A stretch of DNA of 64,000 nucleotides from Streptomyces sp. NBC_00234 (GTDB taxonomy: Bacteria > Actinomycetota > Actinomycetes > Streptomycetales > Streptomycetaceae), in NCBI RefSeq assembly GCF_036195325.1, contig NZ_CP108101.1, positions 7,068,001 to 7,132,000 on the forward strand, written 5' to 3'. The position numbers and the translations under genes were made by a program. Below are positions 43,701 through 51,349 of the stretch, piece by piece. The notes beneath the pieces were generated by a model, which had not been told where the DNA came from, did not search any database, and saw only the letters and a program-made list of their open reading frames with translations. Numbering within the stretch: position 1 is the stretch's first letter; each line of letters opens with the position of its first letter.

Positions 43701-44272
43701 TTGTACCACTCCTCCGTACGCTCCCAGAGCTCCGGAAGGTCCTTGGTGGAGGGGTGGGCGTGGTCCAGGACCTTGACCCGGCCGGTCTGGACGGCCGGGT
43801 GCTGGTCGAAGATCGCGCCGACGAGGCCCTCGTACCAGTCCCAGTCGCGCTCACTGGCGGACGCGGCGTGCAGGCCGACCCAGCCGCCGCCCGCGCGGAT
43901 GAACCGCTGCAGGGCCGCGCGCTCGTCGGCGCTCAGCAGGTCCCCCTTCTCGGGGGTGGAGTTGGTGTTGTTGAAGACGATGGCCTGGAAGCGGGAGAGG
44001 TCGGAGTCGTTGAACACGGCCGAATCGACGGTCGCTTCCACCTCGAAGCCGTTCTCGGTACCCAGTTTCCTGATCGCTTCGATTCCGGCGGGAATCGAGT
44101 CGTGGGAGAAGTTGGTGACCTCCGAATAGACGAGGACACGGAAAGGCGCTGCCTGGGCCGGTGGCGGAGAGGCCACCAGAAGGCCGAGGATCAGCGCGAG
44201 TAAGGAGGCGAGGGCGAAGAGGGGGGAGGGGAATCTTCGCGCCGGACCCGTACGGAACTGACGACTACTCAT
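40787..44272 (-). CDS. ThuA / PQQ-type sugar dehydrogenase / PKD / carbohydrate-binding fusion protein
   Basis: A 1161-residue secreted multidomain protein. After a signal (PLFALASLLALILGLLVAS, AQA near 42) come a ThuA domain (about 43-265; FRVLVYSEV, GGGWVGLHAA, WFTAGGH), a glucose/sorbosone dehydrogenase beta-propeller (about 285-680; LADPFELAVAPDRRVFFAQR in parts, GLLGLALDPGF, GRANSHMAGSLAFDKNGNLY, MGMRNPFRI), a PKD domain (YAWDFDGNGTTD), a CBM6-like region (about 900-1030; EAEHFTTTGG, IEDGDWISF) and a second PKD (YHWDFGDN). ThuA acts in trehalose/disaccharide use and 3-keto-glycoside pathways. ATG 44272 has GGGAG. The LacI palindrome 44311-44324 lies 39 nt upstream. Confidence 0.9.
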   Translation of the reverse strand: MSSRQFRTGPARRFPSPLFALASLLALILGLLVASPPPAQAAPFRVLVYSEVTNFSHDSIPAGIEAIRKLGTENGFEVEATVDSAVFNDSDLSRFQAIVFNNTNSTPEKGDLLSADERAALQRFIRAGGGWVGLHAASASERDWDWYEGLVGAIFDQHPAVQTGRVKVLDHAHPSTKDLPELWERTEEWYNWRTNPTSKVHTLAQIKVRDGITGLDEGVDHPWSWCQNYDGGRSWFTAGGHASSAFQEEGFVKHLLGGIEWAAGAKPGDCTATRTGAFQRTPLVTSDLADPFELAVAPDRRVFFAQRTGKLKVIDQQTMKVTTALDLAYTPEMTSQSDGLLGLALDPGFAENHWLYLLHSDKTEKRLNLSRFTVTGSTVDPASEKRLLTVPTFRGEGRANSHMAGSLAFDKNGNLYAATGDNTDPFASDGFAPIDEGEGRRAWDAQGTSGNTNDLRGKVLRITPQDDGTYTVPEGNLFAPGTEKTRPEIYAMGMRNPFRITTDPADGALLVADYGPDARSAVADRGPEGTVEYTRIAKAGNFGWPYCVGDNTPFNDYDFVTKTSGPKFDCGALVNDSPNNTGLRDLPPAQPATVWYAYSASPRFPELGTGGGGPMSGPVYDYDPANTYRTKFPEYFEGKWLNYELTRRWFKTFSIQQKDQTFTDPRFAPAAAGDVQSINGIFEDMKWNQPFDADFGPDGALYVIDFGLGSGTGRGGSNEGAGIYRIDYVGDGRLPDAKITADRDNGPPPLTVAFSSAGSGLPGGQQVTYAWDFDGNGTTDSTEANPSHTYRTKGVFTARLTVTGPGDLTALAVQDITVGNTRPVVTIKQPPNGGMFSFGDTIPFTVKVQDKEDGRSGPIDCSRVVVQSQLGHDTHLHPLDNYTGCTGEIATDAGDSHGPGQNLYYGITAQYTDKGAPDAPALTGSTSLTLRTSFREAEHFTTTGGTHDGAVIGSRTDASGGKRLTEIEDGDWISFDPVHLKGVDSVTVGAASGGIGGSVEFRSGSPTGPLLGKVTVPNTGDWGKVVSPTTELADPGSSVKLYAVFANPEWSSEKSDLFAVDWLHFNGPGVQKTPGTEVEVTATPAAGTSPLTVALSSAVEPVAGRTIASYHWDFGDNVKPSAPEGATATHVYGRPGAYTAHLTVTDDKGDTSTGSVRIDVS

Positions 44273-44310
44273 GGGCGCTCCCTGTGCGGTAGATGCCGAC
44301 TGCGGGATTA

Positions 44311-44324
44311 AGAAAGCGCTTTCT
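44311..44324 (-). promoter_or_regulatory. LacI-type operator, ThuA fusion operon
   Basis: AGAAAGCGCTTTCT is a perfect 14-bp palindrome identical to the centre of the site at 36652-36667. It places the ThuA fusion and isomerase genes under the same LacI regulator (35430-36554). Confidence 0.85.
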
Positions 44325-44503
44325 GGAGTACGCCGTTCAGCGTAGGTTCCCGACTTCCGCGGGGTCAATGGGTCGGTAGCGACCTCTGTGACGTACCGAC
44401 GCCGTCGAGTGGCACGGTGGCTCCCGCCGATGGTCGGTGCCGGACGTTACGGTCGGACCGACCCGCCTCGCGTCCGCCGGGGCCACCCGATCGGAGACCG
44501 TGG

Positions 44504-44857
44504 ATGACGACCACCGCCGACGACGTCCGCACCATCGCCCTGTCCCTGCCCGACACCGCCGAGAAGCTGGCCTGGGGGCAGCCCACGTTCCGGGTGGCCG
44601 GGAAGATCTTCGCCGGGCTCGGTGACGACGACACCACGATGGGGGTGAAGTGCCCCGTCGAGGACCGGGCCGAGCTGATCGCCTCCGAGCCGGAGAAGTT
44701 CTTCACACGCGTGGGTCACGACGACCACTACGCCTGGCTGCGGGTGCGTCTGTCCGCCCTTGAGGACGCCGAGGAGCTGACGGCCATCCTCACCGACTCC
44801 TGGCGCCAGGCGGCCCCGCGCAAACTGCTGGACGCCCACCCCGAGTTGAGACCGTAG
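44504..44857 (+). CDS. MmcQ/YjbR-family protein
   Basis: A 117-residue cytoplasmic protein with YjbR marks: a short helical start, WGQPTFRVAGKIFAGLG, MGVKCPVEDRAELIASEPEKFF (in parts: MGVKCPVEDRAEL), and YAWLRVRLSAL. Members have a cyclophilin-like double-wing fold that may bind DNA; no enzymatic role is known. ATG 44504 has GGAG nine bases upstream. Its TAG stop is the beginning of a repeat shared with the lutC stop. Confidence 0.88.
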   Translation: MTTTADDVRTIALSLPDTAEKLAWGQPTFRVAGKIFAGLGDDDTTMGVKCPVEDRAELIASEPEKFFTRVGHDDHYAWLRVRLSALEDAEELTAILTDSWRQAAPRKLLDAHPELRP

Positions 44858-44874
44858 GGCCTCTCCTTCGGATC
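44855..44874 (+). repeat. intergenic repeat TAGGGCCTCTC-type, copy 1
   Basis: TAGGGCCTCTCCTTCGGATC begins with the stop codon of the YjbR gene. It differs from the copy at 55548-55567 at two of 20 positions. A shorter relative, TAGGGCTTGTCGT, begins at the stop codon of the GDSL gene (2275-2287). Confidence 0.55.
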
Positions 44875-44922
44875 GTGCCGGGCGAGGGCCTGTCGAAGGA
44901 CCCTGGGCCCGCGTCCGGGTGA

Positions 44923-44945
44923 CGGCCCGGCCGGGCGCCGGGCCG
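44923..44945 (+). terminator. hairpin between YjbR and transketolase genes
   Basis: CGGCCCGG (44923-44930) pairs with CCGGGCCG (44938-44945) over a 7-nt loop, between convergent genes. Probably serves both strands. Confidence 0.6.
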
Positions 44946-44961
44946 CTCGCCGTCCTGCGCG

Positions 44962-45861
44962 TCACCGTCCGAGGAAGCCGCTGATCCGCTCCCGCAGCCC
45001 TCGCGGGTCCAGTCCGTGCGCCGCGAGATGCTCCTCCATCTGTCCGTACCGGCGAAGCTCCGCCCGGCCCACGCCGAGGCCGAGCACGCGGTGCGGCAGT
45101 GCGGCCAGCGCGTCATTGGCCGCCGCCGTCGACGTGCCCGCCAGGTAGGGCTCGACGAGCACCACGTCCGCGCCCTCGGTGGCCCCCACGGCCCGGCGCA
45201 GCCCGGCCGCGTCGAAGGGGCGCACGGTGGTCGCGTAGAGCACCGTCACGTCCAGGCCCTCGGTGGCGGCGAGGACGTCGTCGAGCATCGGACCGACCGC
45301 GATCACGATGCCGCCGCGCCCCTCGCGCACCGTCGCGAAACCGCCCCCGCCCACCGGGCGGCCGGCCCGGTTCGACTGGACGGAGAGCCGGACGTACACC
45401 CGCTCGTCCCCGGTGACCGCCAGTCGCAGCAGCGCCTCGGCCTCGTCCGGATGGCCCGGTACGTGCACCGTCCAGCCGTCCAGTGTGTCGAGAAGCGCGA
45501 CATCGCCGGGCGCCATATGGGTGAAGCCCCCGGCCGGCCAGTCGTAGGAAGCCCCTGCGCTGACCAGGACCCCTCCCACCCCCTGGTGCCCGAGATCCAG
45601 CTTCACCTGCTCGAAGGGCCGCTCCACCAGGAAGGAGGCGAAGGTGTGCATGACCGGCCGCATCCCGGTCAGTGCCATCCCGGCGCCGGCCCCGATCAGC
45701 AGCTGCTCCCGGATGCCCACGTTGACCACCCGGTCCGGGTGGGCGCGCTGCGCCGGGTCGAAGCCGTCCCGGCTGATCTCGGCCAGCACCAGAGCCAGCC
45801 GGGGGTCCTCGTCGAGGAGTCGGGTCGTGGTGGCGATGAAGCGGTCACGCATGGTGTCCAT
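44962..45861 (-). CDS. transketolase C-terminal subunit
   Basis: A 299-residue half-transketolase: the pyrimidine-binding domain (RVVNVGIREQLLIGAGAGMAL in parts: VVNVGIREQLLIGAGAG, with the conserved Glu of thiamine activation) and the C-terminal domain (VTVLYATTVRPFDAAGLRRA in parts: YATTVRPFDAAGL). The TPP pyrophosphate site is on the other subunit, encoded upstream. Such split transketolases act in sugar or secondary metabolism rather than the main pentose pathway. Because the N-terminal subunit is frameshifted, this subunit may lack a functional partner. Confidence 0.88.
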   Translation of the reverse strand: MDTMRDRFIATTTRLLDEDPRLALVLAEISRDGFDPAQRAHPDRVVNVGIREQLLIGAGAGMALTGMRPVMHTFASFLVERPFEQVKLDLGHQGVGGVLVSAGASYDWPAGGFTHMAPGDVALLDTLDGWTVHVPGHPDEAEALLRLAVTGDERVYVRLSVQSNRAGRPVGGGGFATVREGRGGIVIAVGPMLDDVLAATEGLDVTVLYATTVRPFDAAGLRRAVGATEGADVVLVEPYLAGTSTAAANDALAALPHRVLGLGVGRAELRRYGQMEEHLAAHGLDPRGLRERISGFLGR

Positions 45862-45901
45862 GAGAACTCTTTCTCTCTTGTCCGGTGTCCGTGCTGGGGT
45901 G

Positions 45902-46599
45902 CTACTTGGGGGCGACCGTGGCCACCACGGCCCGGGGCACCCCGGGATGCGGCGCGGTGAAGGCCGCGTACAGCGCCTCGTGGTCCCGCCCGTCCACCGT
46001 CGCGACGGACCATCCGGCGCTCTCGAACCGGGAGGCGATGCCGCCGGGGCGGCCGTAGGTGGCCGAGGCGTTGTCGATCACGAGGGTGTGCAGCTGCTCC
46101 AGCCCCGCCGGGCCGGCGTAGGCGATCGCCTCGTGATTGCTGCCCTCGTCCAGCTCGGCGTCCCCGGTCAGGACCCAGACGTGCGGATCCGTGAGCCCCT
46201 GCGCCCGCAGCCCCAGCACCGTCCCCACGGCCAGCGGCAGCCCGTGCCCGAGCGACCCGCTGCCGATCTCGGCCCCGGGCACCAGCAGCCGGTCCGGATG
46301 GTGCCCGAGCGGCGAGTCGTACGAGCCGAAGCCGGGCAGCAGAGCCTCGTCGAAGAACCCGTGCGCGGCCAGCACCGCGTAGTACGCCATCGGTCCGTGT
46401 CCCTTGGAGAGCAGGAACCGGTCGCGGCCTGGTCGTCCGCGGTGCCGGGTGTGACGCGCAGCACCCGGCCGTAGAGCACCAAGAGGGCATCGAGCGTGGA
46501 GGTCGCGGCGGGCCCGTGCTTCTCGTCGCCCGTCATCAGGCTCATCAGCCGGTTCAGCTCGCGGTGGTCGGGCGCCGGCCCGGCGGTCGTGTTCGTCAT
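45902..46599 (-). pseudogene. transketolase N-terminal subunit, frameshifted
   Basis: The reading frame from ATG 46599 (MTNTTAGPAPDHRELNRLMS) encodes a normal N-terminus with LDALLVLYGRVLRVTPGTADDQ (in parts: LDALLVLYGRVLRV). Near 46427 it must shift by one base to continue as DRFLLSKGHGPMAYYAVLA and on to the TPP/Mg site (GDAELDEGS ... NAS) and the stop at 45902. The break falls at GACCAGGCCGCG, where an extra G (GGG) would restore the frame. It is either a true one-base deletion or a sequencing error in a G run. The downstream C-terminal subunit is intact. Confidence 0.85.
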
Positions 46600-46727
46600 G
46601 CGGACCAGCGTCCGACGTCAAGTGCGGTTGAGGTCAAGACCGCAAAGGGGTTCGTGACCACCCGTCCAAGTGCGGTATTGTTCTCATGCGCGTTCGGCCC
46701 AGGGGAAACCCCAGGTCAGACGGGCAC

Positions 46728-46801
<74 letters not shown>

Positions 46802-46817
46802 CGGTGCTTTTCGCAGA

Positions 46818-46856
46818 CGAAGGTCGTTCTCTCCGTTCGGAGAGGGCGGCCTTTCG
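46818..46856 (+). terminator. terminator after tRNA-Pro
   Basis: CTCTCCG / CGGAGAG around a TT loop, inside an outer CGAAGG / CCTTTCG helix with one bulge. It ends the tRNA transcript. From here to 47028 I see only the GAPDH promoter region; no gene. Confidence 0.65.
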
Positions 46857-47028
46857 TGCGTTCCGGGGCCGGTCGCCCGCACTCTTCGCACGCCCCGCGC
46901 CGCGTGCCCTCCCGTACTCACTCATGTCGGGCACTTCGCCCCGCCGCACTCCTTGGGCGGCACCCTCTGAACGATCAAAATGGCATGGGGTTAGCATATG
47001 AGCGCCGCCTAGCTCGAAAGATAAACCT

Positions 47029-48474
47029 GTGACTGTCAATGACGACTCGTTCACCAACTGGAAGAACCGCGAAGAGATCGCGGAGTCGATGATCCCCGTC
47101 ATCGGGAAGCTGCACCGGGAGCAGGACGTCACGGTCCTCCTCCACAGCCGCTCCCTGGTGAACAAGTCGGTGGTCAGCATCCTCAAGACTCACCGGTTCG
47201 CGCGCCAGATCGACGGTGAGGAACTCTCGGTCACCGAGACGCTGCCGTTCCTCCAGGCCCTCACCACCCTGGATCTCGGTCCTTCGCAGATCGACATCGG
47301 CATGCTCGCCGTGACGTACAAGGCCGACGACCGCGGTCTCTCGGTGGAGGAGTTCACCGCCGAGGCCGTCGCCGGGGCCACGGGTGCCAACAAGGCCGAG
47401 CGTCGCGAAGGGCGCGACGTCGTCCTCTACGGGTTCGGCCGCATCGGCCGTCTCGTCGCCCGGCTGCTCATCGAGAAGTCCGGTTCCGGAAACGGACTGC
47501 GGCTGCGTGCCATCGTCGTCCGCCAGGGCGGTGAGCAGGACATCGTCAAGCGCGCCTCGCTGCTGCGCCGCGACTCGATCCACGGTCAGTTCCAGGGCAC
47601 GATCACCGTCGACGAGGCGAGCAGCACGATCATCGCCAACGGCAACGAGATCAAGGTGATCTACGCCAACGACCCCTCGGAGGTCGACTACACGGCGTAC
47701 GGCATCAAGGACGCCATCCTGATCGACAACACCGGCAAGTGGCGTGACCGCGAGGGCCTGTCGAAGCACCTGCGTCCGGGGATCGACAAGGTCGTCCTGA
47801 CCGCGCCGGGCAAGGGCGACGTCCCCAACATCGTCCACGGTGTCAACCACGACACGATCAAGCCGGACGAGCAGATCCTGTCCTGCGCCTCGTGCACGAC
47901 CAACGCGATCGTCCCGCCGCTGAAGGCGATGGCGGAGGAGTACGGCGTCCTGCGTGGCCACGTGGAGACCGTCCACTCGTTCACCAACGACCAGAACCTG
48001 CTGGACAACTACCACAGCTCCGACCGCCGTGGCCGTTCGGCGCCGCTGAACATGGTCATCACCGAGACGGGTGCCGCCGCCGCCGTGGCCAAGGCGCTGC
48101 CCGACCTCGACGCGAGGATCACCGGCAGCTCGATCCGCGTGCCGGTGCCGGACGTCTCGATCGCGATCCTGAGCCTGCGGCTCGGTCGCGAGACGACCCG
48201 CGAGGAGGTCCTCGACTACCTGCGCAACGTGTCGCTGACCTCGCCGCTGAAGCGCCAGATCGACTTCACCACCGCTCCCGACGCGGTGTCGAGCGACTTC
48301 ATCGGTTCGCGCCACGCCTCGATCGTGGACGCCGGTGCGACCAAGGTCGAGGGCGACGACGCGATCCTCTACCTCTGGTACGACAACGAGTTCGGCTACT
48401 CGTGCCAGGTCATCCGGGTCGTCCAGCACGTCTCCGGTGTGGAGTACCCGACCTTCCCGGTTCCGGTTATCTGA
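47029..48474 (+). CDS. gap: glyceraldehyde-3-phosphate dehydrogenase, long (N-terminally extended) form
   Basis: A 481-residue GAPDH. About 128 extra residues precede the usual start; the extension is helical and shows no known motif. The NAD fold has YGFGRIGR at 134-141, the catalytic cysteine is C289 in SCASCTTN, and the partner histidine is H316 in ETVHSFTND. It converts glyceraldehyde-3-phosphate to 1,3-bisphosphoglycerate; the extended type is found as a second gap gene in Streptomyces. GTG 47029 has no strong ribosome-binding site (GAAAG 12 nt upstream), yet the frame and codon use begin here. Confidence 0.93.
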   Translation: MTVNDDSFTNWKNREEIAESMIPVIGKLHREQDVTVLLHSRSLVNKSVVSILKTHRFARQIDGEELSVTETLPFLQALTTLDLGPSQIDIGMLAVTYKADDRGLSVEEFTAEAVAGATGANKAERREGRDVVLYGFGRIGRLVARLLIEKSGSGNGLRLRAIVVRQGGEQDIVKRASLLRRDSIHGQFQGTITVDEASSTIIANGNEIKVIYANDPSEVDYTAYGIKDAILIDNTGKWRDREGLSKHLRPGIDKVVLTAPGKGDVPNIVHGVNHDTIKPDEQILSCASCTTNAIVPPLKAMAEEYGVLRGHVETVHSFTNDQNLLDNYHSSDRRGRSAPLNMVITETGAAAAVAKALPDLDARITGSSIRVPVPDVSIAILSLRLGRETTREEVLDYLRNVSLTSPLKRQIDFTTAPDAVSSDFIGSRHASIVDAGATKVEGDDAILYLWYDNEFGYSCQVIRVVQHVSGVEYPTFPVPVI

Positions 48475-48522
48475 CCCGGGCGCGGAGTGTCGTCCCGGCC
48501 GGGGTCCCCGGCCGGGTGCAGC

Positions 48523-48563
48523 GGAGGAGGCCGTACCGGAACGTATCCGGTACGGCCTCCTCC
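48523..48563 (+). terminator. perfect 18-bp hairpin terminator after gap
   Basis: GGAGGAGGCCGTACCGGA (48523-48540) and its exact complement (48546-48563) enclose a 5-nt loop (ACGTA). It lies between the convergent GAPDH and DUF2510 genes and should terminate both. Confidence 0.85.
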
Positions 48564-48586
48564 GTGCTGCGCCCGTGTGCGCGCCG

Positions 48587-49495
48587 CTATGCGGTCTTGC
48601 CGGCGCCCGAGCCGGAACCGGCGTTCGGGGCGGCCTTGATGCCCTTCGTGATCTCGTCCAGGACGGAGAGCTTCGGCGCCTTGTCGTTGATGTCGAAGCC
48701 GGACCGGACGACCACCAGCAGGTCCTTCGCGGTGGGGGAGGGGAAGGCCAGCGACTCGACGTACCCGTCGTCGCCCTTCTTCGTCACCACCTGCCAGCGC
48801 ACCAGGTAGCCCTTCTGGCCGGCCACGGTGACCGCTTCGGACTTGAGGATCCGGTGCGAGGTGATGCCCTCGTAGATCTTCTCGCCGTACGACTCCTCCG
48901 CGTTGGCGGCGATGTCCTCCTTGGCCGCGGCCTCCGCCGTCGTCGCCTTGAGCTTGAGTGCGGGCGCCGGAGCGGAGGACACTCCGCCGCGCACGCACTT
49001 CTCGTCGGCGGCGCCGGGGCAGGGGTACTCGCCGGTGGTCAGGCCCGCGCCGACGACGCCCGACGAACCGGTCCAGCCGTCGGGCACCGGGATGCTGATC
49101 CCACTGGCCAGGTCCGTGGCGTACCCGTCCTCGGTCGGCGGCGTCTGCTGGTCCGGGGACCGGCCGCCGCCCTCCTCCTCGCCGCCCTCGGGTGCGCCGG
49201 GCAGGCCGGGTGCGCCGGAGGGCGGGCCCGAGGGGGAAGGGGTGGCGGCGACTGCGCTGTCCGTCCCGTCGCCGGAGTCCTGCCCCAGCAGAAAGGCTCC
49301 GCCGCCGACCGCGGCGAGCAGCACCACACCGGCGGCGATGCCGGCGCCGATGCGCATCCGGCGGCGCCGGACCGTCGCGGGCGGTACACGGAGCTGGTCC
49401 GTCCAGCGGCTCCCGTCCCACCAGCGTTCCTGGGCGGGGCCGATTCCTGAATACCCGGGGTCTGGATGCCAGCCGGGCGGGCTCATCTGGGTCAC
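48587..49495 (-). CDS. DUF2510 domain-containing membrane protein
   Basis: About 302 residues. The N-terminus carries the short DUF2510 motif (PPGWHPDPG ... ERWWDGSRWTDQL), followed by one transmembrane segment (about 50-72) and a Pro/Gly/Glu-rich linker. The extracellular domain (about 125-290) resembles lipoprotein-like ligand domains (DLASGISIPVPDGWTG; SVAGQKGYLVRWQVV). The start is uncertain: GTG 49495 and ATG 49486 both lack a ribosome-binding site and lie about 10-20 nt after a TTTAAT -10-like box, so the mRNA may be leaderless. Function unknown. Confidence 0.8.
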   Translation of the reverse strand: MTQMSPPGWHPDPGYSGIGPAQERWWDGSRWTDQLRVPPATVRRRRMRIGAGIAAGVVLLAAVGGGAFLLGQDSGDGTDSAVAATPSPSGPPSGAPGLPGAPEGGEEEGGGRSPDQQTPPTEDGYATDLASGISIPVPDGWTGSSGVVGAGLTTGEYPCPGAADEKCVRGGVSSAPAPALKLKATTAEAAAKEDIAANAEESYGEKIYEGITSHRILKSEAVTVAGQKGYLVRWQVVTKKGDDGYVESLAFPSPTAKDLLVVVRSGFDINDKAPKLSVLDEITKGIKAAPNAGSGSGAGKTA

Positions 49496-49644
49496 GGTGT
49501 GCACATTAAACGGACAGCGTGAGAATCACATGAACCGGGGGTGGCGGCGTGGCCGGGCAGGCGAGTGGAGCAACTCCGGTCATATCCGGACGACTTGACC
49601 GGAAGTCGGGAGGGCGGAGCGTTCGTCCGGGGGCGATTTCTCTT

Positions 49645-49655
49645 TGGTCCGACCA
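49645..49655 (+). promoter_or_regulatory. FadR/GntR operator upstream of its own gene
   Basis: TGGTCCGACCA is an 11-bp perfect palindrome with central C, the usual form of FadR-subfamily sites (TGGTC-N-GACCA). The same sequence is part of the longer palindrome upstream of lutA (52577-52593). Confidence 0.75.
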
Positions 49656-49711
49656 CATGGACCGTGTGACATAGTCGGATCATGCGTATCGCCCGGACCA
49701 GGGAGTAGCGG

Positions 49712-50452
49712 ATGCCCGTCGAGTGGCAACCCGTACGGCAGTCCCGCACCCACGAACTCGTGCTCCAGAGCATCGAGGAGCGGGTCTTCGCCGGCGAGCT
49801 CAAGGCGGGCGACCGGCTGCCGCCCGAACGGGAACTGGCGCCGGTGCTCGGCGTCAGCCGGTCCGCGCTGCGCGAGGCGCTGCGGGTGCTGGAGACCATC
49901 GGTGTGCTGGTGGCCCAGCCCGGCCGTGGCCCGGATTCCGGGGCGCGGATCGTGCGTCATCCGGACGACGCCCTCGGCCGTCTGCTGCGCCTGCACTTCG
50001 CGCTCGGCAGCTACAGCCTGCACGACGTGCTGGAGGCCCGTGTCGTCCTGGAGCGGTCCAGCTTCGAGGCCGCCGCGCGGCACGCCCCGGCCGAGGAGCT
50101 CGACGAGGCGGAGCGTCTGCTCGTACGCATGGGGGAGCCCGATGTCGGCGTGCCCGAGTTCAACGACCTGGACACCCGCTTCCATGTGCTGATCGCCCGC
50201 AGTTCCGGCAACGAGCTGACGTCCACGCTCACGTCCGCCGTGCGCGAGTCGGTGCGTCCGCTGATTCTGCGGGCGCTGGAAGAGGTCGAGGACTGGCCCG
50301 CCACGGCCGCGGCGCTCAACGCCCACCACCTGGAGCTGCTGCGTCTGGTGCGCGAGGGTCGGGGAGGCGAGGCGGCCGACCTGGTCGAGCAGCACATCCG
50401 CGGTCTCCACGGAACCCTCGTCGACGAGAACTCCGGGGATCCGCGGGACTGA
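49712..50452 (+). CDS. FadR-subfamily GntR regulator (LldR/LutR-like)
   Basis: A 246-residue repressor. The winged helix-turn-helix (LKAGDRLPPERELAPVLGVSRSALREALRVLE in parts: LPPERELAPVLGVS, RSALREALRVLE) is followed by the FCD helical domain with the metal/ligand residues in DLDTRFHVLIARSSGN and LNAHHLELLRLV. ATG 49712 follows GGGAG. Matching palindromes upstream of its own gene and of lutABC point to a lactate-responsive autoregulated repressor. Between it and its target lie a TetR gene and a monooxygenase gene. Confidence 0.88.
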   Translation: MPVEWQPVRQSRTHELVLQSIEERVFAGELKAGDRLPPERELAPVLGVSRSALREALRVLETIGVLVAQPGRGPDSGARIVRHPDDALGRLLRLHFALGSYSLHDVLEARVVLERSSFEAAARHAPAEELDEAERLLVRMGEPDVGVPEFNDLDTRFHVLIARSSGNELTSTLTSAVRESVRPLILRALEEVEDWPATAAALNAHHLELLRLVREGRGGEAADLVEQHIRGLHGTLVDENSGDPRD

Positions 50453-50461
50453 GACACACGG

Positions 50462-50499
50462 GGGAGCGGGGGCGGCGCGGGCGCGCCGTCCCCGCTCCC
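50462..50499 (+). terminator. hairpin terminator between FadR and TetR genes
   Basis: GGGAGCGGGG (50462-50471) pairs with CCCCGCTCCC (50490-50499), with a further GGCGCG/CGCGCC helix inside the loop. It lies between convergent genes. Confidence 0.75.
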
Positions 50500-50529
50500 G
50501 CGTTTCCGGGCCCCTTCGATGGGGCGGTG

Positions 50530-51234
50530 TCACGCGGGCGCCGGCGGACCGGCGGTCGCGATCAGGCCGTTCAGGAGCAGGTCGAGGCCAGTGGTGAACT
50601 GGTCGCGGTCGTCGTGGTCGCGCAACTCCGTGGTGGTGCGCGTCAGGAAGGGGTACTCGCCGGGGTCGAGCTCCTTCCAGCGTTCGGCCGTCTCGGCGAG
50701 ATAGGCGTCCCGGCTGGTGATCGCGCCGACGGCGATGCCCGGGGCGATGATCTGGGCGCTGACGCCGGTGATGTAGAAGAAGATCGCCGTGGAGACCGCG
50801 AACTGCCGTTCGGCCGGCAGTCCGGTTCGCTCGACAAGGGTGCCGATGCGGTCGAACAGGCGCAGCGTGTGCTCCAGCGTGGCAGGCGCGGTGACGTGGG
50901 ACGCGGCCCAGGGGTGCCGGTCGAGAGCGTCGAAGACCTCGACGGCGAGGGCGCGCAGCCCGCCGCCGGCGTCGGCGCCGTCGTCGGGGCGCGGGGCCCC
51001 GACGAGGGCCTGGCCGAGCACGTGATCGGCGGCCAGGGCGACGAGCTCGTCCTTGTTCGCCACGTGCCAGTACAGGGCTCCGGCACCGGTGTTCAGCCGT
51101 TCGGCCAGTAGCCGGAAGGTGAGTCCCCGCTCGCCGCGCTCGTCCAGCAGCGCAACGGCGGCGCCGACAACTATCTCCCGCGACAGGGCGTCGGCACGTC
51201 CCCCGGCGGGCGCTCTTCCTCGTGTCCGTGGCAT
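50530..51234 (-). CDS. TetR-family regulator (TetR_C-type) next to a TetX-like gene
   Basis: A 234-residue repressor. The helix-turn-helix region (FRLLAERLNTGAGALYWHVANKDELV in parts: LLAERLNTGAGALYWHV) and the C-terminal domain (VTAPATLEHTLRLFDRIG) resemble the tetracycline-repressor type, which dimerises and opens on ligand binding. It is divergent from the monooxygenase gene at 51350, with two palindromes between them. The ATG at 51234 is the only good start; a strong site is not seen. Confidence 0.9.
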   Translation of the reverse strand: MPRTRGRAPAGGRADALSREIVVGAAVALLDERGERGLTFRLLAERLNTGAGALYWHVANKDELVALAADHVLGQALVGAPRPDDGADAGGGLRALAVEVFDALDRHPWAASHVTAPATLEHTLRLFDRIGTLVERTGLPAERQFAVSTAIFFYITGVSAQIIAPGIAVGAITSRDAYLAETAERWKELDPGEYPFLTRTTTELRDHDDRDQFTTGLDLLLNGLIATAGPPAPA

Positions 51235-51243
51235 GACCTCATT

Positions 51244-51273
51244 TTGACACACCCTGGAACGGCGTTCCATACT
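51244..51273 (+). promoter_or_regulatory. promoter of the TetX-like monooxygenase gene
   Basis: TTGACA (51244-51249) and CATACT (51268-51273) are separated by 18 nt. The first operator (51255-51269) lies across the spacer and the -10 box. Confidence 0.65.
51255..51269 (+). promoter_or_regulatory. TetR operator 1
   Basis: TGGAACGGCGTTCCA is a 15-bp perfect palindrome (7+1+7) inside the divergent promoter region. Confidence 0.8.
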
Positions 51274-51276
51274 GCT

Positions 51277-51295
51277 TATGGAACGTCGATCCATA
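51277..51295 (+). promoter_or_regulatory. TetR operator 2
   Basis: TATGGAACGTCGATCCATA contains TGGAACGTCGATCCA (51279-51293), which matches operator 1 with two changes. The centres of the two operators are 24 bp apart, so two repressor dimers would bind on similar faces of the helix. Confidence 0.75.
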
Positions 51296-51349
51296 TAGGC
51301 GTCGAGGTGGATGCTTCGACGCCGTGCCCGTACAGGAACGAGGAATCCC

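Noticed and set aside
39986..44203. A 1405-residue plus-strand open frame
   Set aside because: Antisense of the ThuA fusion and isomerase genes; no motif, no ribosome-binding site.
46600..46727. A possible gene upstream of the tRNA
   Set aside because: Short frames only; the stretch is best explained as promoter DNA for transketolase and tRNA.
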